From Apis mellifera (lineage: Eukaryota > Arthropoda > Insecta > Hymenoptera > Apidae), in assembly GCF_003254395.2 (NCBI RefSeq), contig NC_037648.1, positions 10,418,009-10,482,008 of the forward strand: DNA of 64,000 nt, in the 5' to 3' direction. The notes below the pieces were generated by a model. It did no database searches, was not told the origin of the DNA, and was given only the letters and a program-made list of their open reading frames with translations. Position 1 is the stretch's first letter; each line of letters begins with the position of its first letter. The position numbers and the translations under genes were made by a program. This document shows, one piece after another, positions 53,358 to 64,000 of the stretch.

Positions 53358-56300
53358 GATACTTAGAATTATTAAATTATTGAAATTTGCTTGTTTTTGT
53401 TTTTTATAATTTATAATTTTTATTATTCGACTTATGACTCTTCTTGCGTCCCTTCGAAGAAAGATTTTTAAATTTAACTAGACGAATATTTTATTGTTAA
53501 GATTTATTAAAATTAAAAATAGTGGCATAATGGTTAATTAAAATAATTTTTAATTCGTGACACTCGATTAAAAAATCGAAAATAATAGAATACTTTGATA
53601 GCTTTAATATAATAGTTTTAAGATTAAGTAGTAGATATATATTTTTGTGTATTATGCATTTGCAATTATTATGCAAATGATGCTTAAAATAAGGAAAAAT
53701 TAATAAAACAAATTATCTACAATCTTATAAAATGTATTGTAATTTTTACTGAATTATTTTCTGAAAAATTAAAATATATATATCATAATTTAATAATATT
53801 TGGAGAATATTTTATTCTATAATTTAAAATTTAAAATTTTTTCACATCTAATTGAAATATACGATTGATTTTTGTCCCTGTCAAACATGTTTTGACTTTT
53901 CATATGATTTTATGAAAAATCAACAGCAACGATTTAACTTTGAAAATATACAATTTTATAATACGTGTTGTTATTCACTACACTTCCATCCATTAAAATT
54001 TACAGCTTGCATACCAGATTGAACCAATAAAAATTAAAGCACACAATAAAATATCACGTGTATATATTTTATTATTTGAAAATTTTCATTGAATTTCTCA
54101 AATATCTTCATTGAAATTAAAATTAGAATTTTCCAATTATCATCCAATTATCACATTAATATTGAATATTATAAATTATTTATTACTATTAATTTTATTA
54201 CATTTTATTACATTTATAACACTACATGTTATATTCATAAGTTATTATTCATATCATAAGTTATTAATCATATCATAACATTAATATCTAATGTCAATTA
54301 AATACGTTTACTAAAACTTATTTTCGATTGATAACATATTTCTGTTATCAATAATGGAAATGTGAGTTGTATTTATAATATGTATGTGTGTATATATTTG
54401 TAACAATCATATTATTGGAGAAATATCGCATAATTCAATTAATTTTTTTAAATATTTAATAATTGATAATATATCTAAAGGAATTATTATTAAAGAATTA
54501 TTGTAATCATAGTATTAATATCAGAAAATTAGTTCAAACATTTTTATTATCTTTATCTTTTCTAATTTATTTATAATATATATTTATAATCTTATTTATA
54601 ATCTCATAAGAATCCAAAAAAAAAATATAAAAAATTTTCTTAAATCTTTTAGCTAAGATAATAATTCGTAATAAAAGAGATAATATATATACATGTTCAC
54701 CATTATTAGATATATTATAATTATAGATAGAAAAAAGAAAAAAAGATGTTATATATTTTGTTGATGCTGAAAAAAAAAATAATAAAATAAAAAGACAAAG
54801 ACATGAATATACAATTCGATAAGTTGTAGAAATATAAAATATCAACAATTTTCATCAATGATTTTTAAAATTAGAATTTAAGAATTAATAATATTTCAAA
54901 TTTTTTAAATTTCTGTACTATCAATATTCATTTCGAAATTTAATATTAGCTTAAAAGTTTAAGAGTTAATATGTTATTTCTATGCTTATATATTTAATAT
55001 TCTGATATTTGTAAAGACTGATATTTTTATCATTATCTTTCGTTTATTTTCTATTAAAAAATTAAATTAAATTAAATTAACACAACGATTATAATCCAGT
55101 AAATATGAGTTATAAATTCTGAAAATCTGCAATATGAATTACGTTACAAAATTAATTAAAAATGTATGCTCCATTATATATATATATATATATTATTTAA
55201 TTTATTTAATTGTTATTTATTACTAAATGATAATCATAAATATTCGATTAATTCATATAAATATAATTTAGTAATTGATAGGAATTTATACTTGAACTCT
55301 TCATTTATCTTATCCATGATAAAAAATTCATCGATTTTATTCGTCAAACATGGATTCGATCAATATAGAAAAAGTAATATTTAACGAATACAAGAAATGA
55401 AATTCTATCATATAATTATTTTTCTTTATATTTCGTGATTAATTAAACATAAACTAAAATTAAATGATGTAATTAAAATATAAATTATTGCAATCACGAT
55501 CCAATTAATAAATCAATTCGTTTTTCTGTTCGCTCGAATAATCCATTGCGCAAAAAGCCAATAATTAATTATTACAAACAATTTAAAATTCCAATTATAA
55601 ATTAAATAACAAAATAATTCAACATATCCAATTTCATCCCAATGTATAACACAATTCTAATTATCTTTCAATCCATAATCCAGTCATCTGATTTATCAAA
55701 TTGATCAATAATTCTTCTTAATCTATATATCGAATATTGATTTTAATCTCTCTTGTTCCAAGAGAGAGAGAATAATATTCGGGTCACCAGTCACTCTCTA
55801 CACTCTTCTTTCTCCTCTCGTAAAAAGCGAGGCCTGCTCGTGAGTCAAATAACGTAGGAGACAACGAGGAGAAGATCCAGTTAGAACCAGTTGCAGCCAT
55901 AAATTCCGAACCGTGAAACCGCAGATCGCGTTTAGATCGAGGTTTCGCGAATCGCGTGATTTCGAAGACGTGTGGATCCATCGATCGGGTCGATGGATGG
56001 ATGCCTCGGATATATATATATGGGTCGCGGGAAAAACTCACTGATTTGTGACGCTATTTTTCCAGCAAAATTCCTGGCCGATCGAGCAGAAACATCGACA
56101 CCGTTTCGTGTGTGGAATTGGAAGGAGGGAGGGGAAAAACAAAGAGGCGATTTCGAGACATTCGAAAATTCGGGGAATGAAATGGAAAGATAAGGAGGAA
56201 ATCTTTGGAATGAATGGATTTAAGAAAATTGAACTCGATTCCTTCGTTTTATGATTTTGATTTGAAATATTGTAACGGTGAGTGGAATTTAATTTTTGAA

Positions 56301-57663
56301 TCATCGAATCGAATGATTTTTAAAATTCTATTTTTTTTTTTTATGTCAATATGTAATTTTGTTAATCCATCGATGGAGAAATCTTTGAATCAGAAATGGT
56401 ATGATTCTTTTGAATGGGAGTGGAAAAATGCTAAAATTTTTTATTTACTTGTTTTTTTGATTAATTAAAATTTTCGTGGATAAATTGAACGAATTACATA
56501 ACATAATATTTATCTATGTATGTAAAAATGCTCACTAAGACTACAAATTAATTTCTCGATGAAGATACGTGAAGAATTCAAATAAAAAATTAATGATTTT
56601 TTTATCATTATTCAATTTATCAGAATTTAATATATATAAATTTGTCGTGATCTCTTAAATCAAATTCAAAAGAAAAAAAATATAAAAGAATCGATATTTC
56701 TTATATCGGATATTTTCTGATAAATTCATTTTAAAATTTATTTTCATTTAGTTTCAAAAATGTTAGAAATGATTAGATAAGAGAATTAATAAACGACAAT
56801 TAAATGAGAATTAAATAAGAATTAAATAAGAGAGAAAAAATGAAGACAGAACAGAGAAGAAAAAGGAGAAAAAAATATATAGTAATCGTTTTTAAAATAT
56901 AAAAGATTTAAGAAAAGACTAGAGATTGGCTAAAGTAATAAAGAAAAGAATGTGATGTGATATATTAATCCATAAATTGATATACCTGAGTTTTAAATTT
57001 CGACACGAAAGAAACCGGTTTGTAAGAGTCCGAAGTCTCGAATTTCTTCTGTTCTTGAAAATTATCTTACATAAAACTATTCGCTTTTTTCACATTCACA
57101 TTTCGTCTTTCAAAATTAAAAAAATTTCCACAATATATATATTTGTCATTATTTTAAAAATAATTCTATTTCGTCACAAAATTTAATCTTCACTTTTGAA
57201 GATTATTTTTATTTATTCAATCATTATATATCTGCTCAAAAATTCATTTCTTTCTCGAATTTTTATATTTTAACTCGTATTTTTTTTTATCTTTAAATTT
57301 AAATTAATTCACGTTTTTGCATTATTAAAAATCTTTCTTTTTTTCATTTATTATCTCTGTTTTTTGAACATTATCGATATACGTATATATGCATCAAAGT
57401 GTACGATGATCAAATTTTATTAAGTTAAAAAGATATTTTTTCTTATGTATTCATTTCACTCATCGTATTTACAGACATAAATATTAAAAGATCGATTTGT
57501 ATATGTTCTATGATACCGTAATGTTGTTATTATTATCATCAATATTTAAAATCGATAAATACAATTAATATTGTATACCATACTAGCTCAATCTTAATAA
57601 TAATAATAATAATAACAAGATATATAATTTTGAATCTAGAACACATCTATTATCGCGTCATTT
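53358..57663. other. Long intergenic spacer between UGT genes 2 and 3
   Basis: Mostly AT-rich. A GC-richer block at about 55780-56210 contains a perfect 8-bp stem around a 5-base loop (55977-55997, TCCATCGA/TCGATGGA) next to a TATATATATA run. It has only short, unrelated open frames on both strands and may be a leader exon or a regulatory element. No UGT relic was seen. Confidence 0.45.
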
Positions 57664-57697
57664 TACAAATAGATTTCACGTGATCCAACGCATCAGT
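57664..57697 (+). promoter_or_regulatory. Possible promoter upstream of UGT gene 3
   Basis: TACAAATAG (TATA-like) at 57664 and the initiator TCAGT at 57693-57697 are exactly 31 bases apart, with an E-box CACGTG at 57677-57682 between them. It lies 1.3 kb before the UGT gene 3 ATG, so a long or spliced leader would be needed. Confidence 0.35.
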
Positions 57698-59010
57698 CTG
57701 TCTCTGGCTTTCGAGAGCACAGGAAAGAGAGAGCTCCGACTTTAATTCAACGTAATTTGTTTCAAAAACAAATGTGATCAAACATAAGTTGTGTTATCGT
57801 TTGTATTCTCCGATATTGAAAATTCATTTGGAGAAAGTGTCTTCGTGTATTCGTGAAAGTTTTATTTATTTGACTTTGTTGTGAGTGATTAAAAAAAATG
57901 ATTCTAATTTTCTAATTAAAACAGGACATTTTTTTATCGTATCGTATTATCAATTCAAGACAAAATTTTTAATCCCGGTATTATTTCTGTTTTAAATCTT
58001 AAAAAAAATCTGTTGACATAAACGATTATATATAATTTACATATAGTTACGATATTTTTTTTTGCAATAAACGTGTATTATTATTATTATTTATTCGTTA
58101 TTATTAATTCGTTAATAAGACTTTTTAATAAATCAATCGTGTAATCAAAGAATCGTTTTCTTTAAAATTTTATACAGACATATTATTTCCAATAATGAAT
58201 TAAAAAAAAAAAAATGTTGATAAAGTTTTGTGATAGAATCCATGTTACTCGTAACAGTGGCATTTGTACGCCAAATTAACAAGATTAACAAGATATTACA
58301 TCACCAATATTTAAAGATTCTAACGCTAAAATGTATCTATGTATGTAAATATGTAAATTTCAATTTTAATTTGTCGTGACATTCTCGACGAATATTTTTC
58401 GTTTCGTTCGATTTATTTGTAAAATCATATTTCTATCTATTATTAATGATTTTTGACGAGCAATCGCCTCTTGAAAAATAAATTAAATATAATTTTACGT
58501 TGAAAGTCACTAGTCATCATCGATTATTATCTGATCTCGTGCAGACATCGTGAGAAAAAAAATTCAAAGAATTTTGTAACAAATATATCTTGTTTTTCTT
58601 TATTCAACGAAGAATGAAACGTCATCATTACCCCACTTTAACGCTTCAACTCCCATCTTGGCGTTCACGATTAACAAACAGTAGCAATGACATCTCGATT
58701 TTCGAAGCGTCAACTCTCATTCACCATCGAATCAATCATGGATCAACAAGTGATCCGATAACAAATTTTTCCAAATCGATCAATGATCTCGATCTTTGAA
58801 CGATTCTAAGTGAAGAATTCATATATAAATACAAATATAAATTTAATTGTACATCAAAATTAAAATTTATATAAAAATTAGATTCTCGTGATCATCGAAG
58901 AAGTGATCGAAGAAGAATTACTGCTCGATTCTTGTAAGATTCTCAGAATCATAGAAGAAGAGATTGATTGAGAAGAAGAGAAGAAGAGAAGGAAAAGAAA
59001 CGTCGTCACA
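57698..59010. other. Putative leader region of UGT gene 3
   Basis: Moderately AT-rich sequence without a convincing coding exon. The 90 bases before the ATG at 59011 are purine-rich (repeated GAAGAA/GAGAAG), consistent with 5' UTR. The open frame at about 58.59-58.80 kb shows no family resemblance. Confidence 0.4.
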
Positions 59011-62000
59011 ATGAGATTGCTATTATCCATTTGTCTGGCGATATTAGCGTGCGGTTGGTGCGACGGTTTGCGAATTCTTGCCCTATTTCCAATAACCGGA
59101 AAGAGCCACTGGATAATGGAGGAACGGTTGATGATAAAATTGGCGGAGCGAGGCCATCACGTGGACATTTACACCCATTTCCCCATGAAAAATCCGCCAA
59201 AGAATTACAATCAATATTCGTTGGAGGGATCGTTAGAAATCGCGGTGAATAGTATCACCGCGGACAATGTAACACACTTTGGTAATGTGAATTTGGAAAA
59301 GATGAGCTATATAGCCGGTGATCGATTGTGCGATCTAATGAAACATCCTCACATTCAAAAACTGATAAAAAATCCTCCCAAGGAACCGTACGATCTCGTC
59401 GCGACAGAGGTAAGGATTGCATAATTTTACCACATAATTTTATTTCTGTCTAAAACAATTTATTTGTTAAATGAATTTTCGCTTCGTCTTTTTCTTTAAA
59501 CGTTAAAAGATATTTTTGACAGGAGGGATAGGAGTATTGTCAAAAATAAGTTTGTCACAGAAACAATGGATTTCTTTCATTCGAAGCTCGTGAGCTATTC
59601 TTATGTCGTATACTTGCTTATTTAAAACTTATTCAAAATCATAATTTATTCATTATCGTCTTAAAGACATGATTGAACAGAAGATTCTTGAGATTCCAAA
59701 CAATATTTTTCTTTGAAAATATTTTCGTTTCGAGTTATTAAAAAACCTCGTCTAATGTTTAAAAAAGAAATTTTGTATTCTTTTTTTTATTTTAATTTAA
59801 TTTCTAATTTCTACTTATAAATTTTAATTATAAATTTTCACTATCAAATTGTATACCATTGAAATAATTCAACTTACATATACGTATATAATATTATCTA
59901 CGTAATATGTAGAAAATGTTCAATCTTATTCGTATTATCTCTCTTATGAATCATCAGTGTTTTAATTAACATAATTGGAAAGAATAAAACGCAACAGTGG
60001 AATGCTTAAACTTTAACACATCGATGAAAACATTGTTTACATTATTAATAACAATTCATTGTATTCTTCTATATTTCTATATCTTATCATACATGAATAA
60101 ATATTTACGAAATTGAAAATTGAATTATTCATCTTCTTTTAAAAAATTCATTTTTGAAGAAATAATTGAGAGCAATATGCAAACTCCTTGTTAATTTAAC
60201 GTTTTTCTTTATATTATAATTGCATATCATTATAATTGCAACATATTACAAACAATTATATTTAATACAAAATTTCTTGTTAAAACTTGTTTCTTTATAT
60301 TTATCTTATTTCTAAAAAAAAAAAAAAAAAAAATGGAGCAAATAACTCGAAATTTCTTTTATCTTGAAAAGTTTCCAATCCATCCTTAATCTAATTAATC
60401 AATCATCGACCAATGAAGAAATCTCGATTAATAATAAAAGACTGATTCCCCTGAATAATTTATTATTCCTTCTGTTTCTTTCAGTTATTCATGTCACCAT
60501 GCTATTTGGCATTCGGCACTTATCTAAAAGTACCCGTGATCGGTATGATCACCTCCAGTTTCATAGACTGGTTTAGTCACAGAGCGGGAAATCCGATAAA
60601 TTTAGCCATCACGCCCGGTCTATTAACTTCGTTCACTGAACGGATGACTTTCTGGGAGAGATTGCAGAATACCTTCATAACCAACCTGATCATGCTGCAG
60701 ACCGACTATTATGTAAACAAGCAAAACAGTTACGTGAAACGATATATGGATCTGGACGTGGAGATACCTGAATTGTACAAAAATCTTGCGCTCATCCTTG
60801 TCAACTCTCATCACAGTGTAACAGGTGTCACCACTAAGCACACTGGTATCATCGAGGTCGGAGGATTACACCTCAAAGAGGACGGAGATCCTTTGACACC
60901 GGTGATTATCTTCGCTCAAATATTTTTAATATTTCTCTATTGTTGTTTGTTCAATGAAGAAGAAGAAGAAAAGAAATAGAAATAGTTCTTTTTTGGATGA
61001 TGAAACGAATTTAAGGAAAATAATAATGAGCCATTAAAAAAATTATATATGAAAGAATTTTAAGTTTTTAAATATCTGCAAAGGATTTGATTTGACGAAA
61101 GAATTTGACAAAACTTAAAGAAAAAAAAGTTTGTTCCGAAAAATATTGTGAAAAATCTTTAAAAAGAAATTTTGAAAGATACTGTAATTATAATATTAGG
61201 CTTATAATTTTGTAACTTGAAGTTTTTATCGAAGGAACTTGGAGGAAGAATAGGGTACAACGATAGAGTAGAGCTTGTCGAAAAAAATAATAAGCTTGAA
61301 GCGCTATTAAGATGATCGACCGAGATTATGATGCAACGTGCAATTACCGTAATGCGATTCGAAGTTGTAGAAAAGCTTAGTGCACTTTGAACACGCGACT
61401 ATACGTAATCGCTTCGTCGTGATATTTTTTTTTTCCTATCCTATGAGAAAAATTCTTCACACTGATTTTAAATTAAAAATAATTCCGTTCTTATTGTGCC
61501 AATAGGAAATGCAAAAATGGTTGGACGAAAGTACGCACGGTTGCGTGTATTTCACGTTCGGCTCGATGGTGAGGATCGAGACATTCCCTAAATCCCTCGT
61601 GGAAACGTTCTACAAAGTTTTCAAGAGGATCGCGCCTGTTCGAGTAATGATGAAAGTGGCGAAAAAAGAAGATCTACTTCCTGGACTGCCAAACAACGTG
61701 ATGATACAACCTTGGTTCCCTCAAGTATCCGTTTTGAGTACGTAGTTAAATAATTTTCTCAATCAACGAGTCTTCTAAAATGTCTTCTTTGAAATGTCTT
61801 TCGAAAAGCATCCATTAAATGTTATTATCTCTTTTTTTGTTGAAAAAAGTTTAAATATCGCACAATAATTTGAATAATTGGAAGAATACGAGATTCTGAT
61901 TTTAATTCTCTTTTAAATTTCAGAACACAAAAATCTGAAAGCGTTCATCACGCATGGAGGGCTGATGGGGACGCAAGAAGCGATCTACTTCGGAATCCCA

Positions 62001-63084
62001 TTGATTGGAATCCCACTTTTCGGCGATCAAAACTTGAATCTTCAAAATGTGGCTAGGAAAAATGTAGCAGTGAATCTTGGCTCGTTCAAGAATGTCACGG
62101 AAGAGAACTTGTACAATGCAATTAAAAGTGTTCTGTACGATGAAAAATACAAGTAAGTATATTTCTCTATATATTTATATATAGAAGATATATAATAATT
62201 ATAGAAAAGAAATACATTGGCAATCTAATTTTCTTGATATTAATTAAGAATTACAAGATGTTCCAACTTTATATTTTCTGTTATAAATGGCTAAAGACAC
62301 TTATTTCGATTTTTTCACTTTCCTCTTAATGATACACATTTTCCTATTTTGCATAATATGTATTTTTTGTTCTCCTGTGCTTCGTTCTCCTTCTTGCTTT
62401 CTTATTATTATTTTATCGTTCTTTAATACAATTATCTCTGGCTGTATTTTGTCATATTGCAATACGTTTATTAATTTTTTAATTTTAAACTTCATTAAAC
62501 AATTTTCAACTCAATTAATCAAGAGATCATTATTATTTAGAATTGAAAATAAGAGGATGAATTTTGAATATTTTGAGAATCTTTGCTTTCTGTAATCACA
62601 TCTTATCGTTAAGATAAATACTTTGACAAAACTGTTTATCTTTAATATTTGTTTATCTTATCTTCTGAATAAAAAAACAAAAAAAAAACAACGAACAAAC
62701 ACTTATCGTTTAAAATTATCTTTCTATTTCGATTTTTTATTTCCACGTGATCTTTTAATATTTTCTTGATTAATTTCCAGATCGAACATGCAAAAATTGT
62801 CAGAATTATTCAAGGACAGACCCATGACGGCCCTTGACACCGCTGTTTATTGGGTAGAATACGTGGCTAGACACGGATACATCCTGCAGTCATCGGCCGT
62901 ACATCTCAACGTGTTCCAACAGAATCTTTTGGACGTTTATGGATTCATGCTTCTGTGTGTGGTGACAGTTCTGTATCTCGTCATTCTCTTGATACGAAAA
63001 GCGAAGAACTTTGTATTCGGACATAAATCTTGTCTTTTCAAAAAAAATCAATCCAAAGAAGAAGAGTCGAAGAAGACGAACTGA
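59011..63084 (+). CDS. UDP-glycosyltransferase, gene 3 of tandem array, complete
   Basis: Five exons: 59011-59409, 60485-60901, 61506-61737, 61924-62152 and 62781-63084, encoding 526 aa. Intron phases (0, 0, 1, 2) are the same as in genes 1 and 2. Residues 1-19 are a signal peptide, His33 in GKSHW is the likely base, and Glu133 occupies the catalytic-acid position. The UGT signature covers about 357-385 from FITHGG to GDQ. The DRPMTALDTAVYWVEY block, a hydrophobic anchor, and a longer cytoplasmic tail ending in the di-lysine signal KKTN follow. The donor of exon 2 (GTGATT) is weaker than in the paralogues but sits at the homologous place. Exon 4 has one extra codon. AATAAA at 63204-63209 is the likely poly(A) signal. 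Confidence 0.93.
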
Positions 63085-64000
63085 ATCCTTTTTTAAATAC
63101 GTATATCTAAGAATGTGTACATTGTGTATGAATGTGTATCGTTTTATGTGCATACAAATTTTCGTAATATCGTGCATATTCACTTTTTTACACTTATCTA
63201 ATTAATAAATACATTTATTTATATAAATAGTAATTATATTATGTATGTATGTGTGTATATATAGTAATATTAAAATATTCAAATATTTTATAAATATATA
63301 TTGATTGGAATTTTGATTAATTTAATTCTTGTGCTTTTTTAACTTTTTGATCGTGAACGTTGAAATTATATTTATTTGAGATTTGTTCTTTTTCTTTCGA
63401 TTTCACAGAAATATTTGTAAAATTTTCAGATTACTTTTCAATTGGGAAAAAATTAAATTCCTAAATTTAAGGTTATATAGAAAATTATTTACAATTCAAT
63501 AAATATTCATTTCATTGGATACCATTATTAATTAAATTATTATCGACAGATCTGTCCACTCGTGAAATCGTTCAACCACTTATCAATAGCTTTCATTATA
63601 ACGGTCTTCAAAATAATATGAAATTTTTGAATTCGATTATTATATTACCATTATTAATCACCATCGTCAACGTTCAAATATATTTAATTAATAAATTAAA
63701 TTGCAAAAAAATTTTGAAACTAGTTTCGTCAAATTCTTCATATCCATATATTTTAATAAGCATCTTAAAATATCATTAAAATATTACGTCCTTTTATTTC
63801 ACCTAAAAACCGATTAAAAATTATCTTCGAAGAAGAAAAAGAAAAGCAAAAATATATTTAAAATCAGATTTATCAAGTTTTCATAAATCTTTTCCAATAA
63901 ATTTCACGATGAACGCATTCACGTCACTTTACCTATATTTTAAAAATTGTGATTTATCCTATTTCACCATAATATTTAATTATCTCGTTGTTTTGGCTAT
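63085..64000. other. 3' flank of UGT gene 3
   Basis: 3' UTR to about 63.22 kb, then AT-rich sequence. No start of a fourth UGT or any other gene is visible before the window ends. Confidence 0.5.

Noticed and set aside
55784..56041. 85-codon minus-strand open frame in a GC-rich block.
   Set aside because: No family resemblance, and alternative frames on both strands are equally open; kept only as a non-coding island of interest.

Overview
The window is nuclear DNA of an insect, most likely a hymenopteran close to the honey bees. It is extremely AT-rich outside exons, with short simple repeats, GT-AG introns, TATA/TCAGT-type arthropod core promoters, and insect gene families: a DH31-type class B neuropeptide receptor, a carboxylesterase and insect UDP-glycosyltransferases. 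The species is inference. No transposon coding sequence, rRNA, tRNA, CRISPR or bacterial-type operon was seen.

Layout. 473-2182 (+) is a complete six-exon TMEM19 gene. 2183-6814 has no firm gene but holds three oddities: an 82-nt pre-miRNA-like hairpin (3076-3157), three tandem TCF/LEF-type sites just upstream of a TATA box and initiator (4535-4642), and an unidentified cysteine-bearing open frame on the minus strand (4647-5001). From 6815 to at least 39047 (-) runs a calcitonin-like DH31 receptor. Its transmembrane and C-terminal exons lie at 6.8-13.1 kb, but the exon carrying the hormone-binding DGWxCW motif lies at 38937-39047. The intervening 25.9-kb intron contains two whole genes on the opposite strand: a catalytically complete carboxylesterase (23263-32340) and a 1,199-codon uninterrupted ORF for an unrecognised helical-repeat-like protein (34640-38239).

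39048-44361 is AT-rich sequence that probably contains the missing 5' exon(s) of the receptor; two candidates are described. 44362-63084 (+) is a tandem array of three complete UDP-glycosyltransferase genes. Each has five exons with identical intron phases, a signal peptide, the UGT signature, a C-terminal membrane anchor and a di-lysine ER-retention tail, so the array arose by duplication. The esterase and the UGTs are both detoxification or hormone-metabolism families, but nothing in the sequence shows co-regulation.

Exon boundaries were read by eye from splice sites, reading frame and family similarity. Every multi-exon model given keeps frame from first to last exon.
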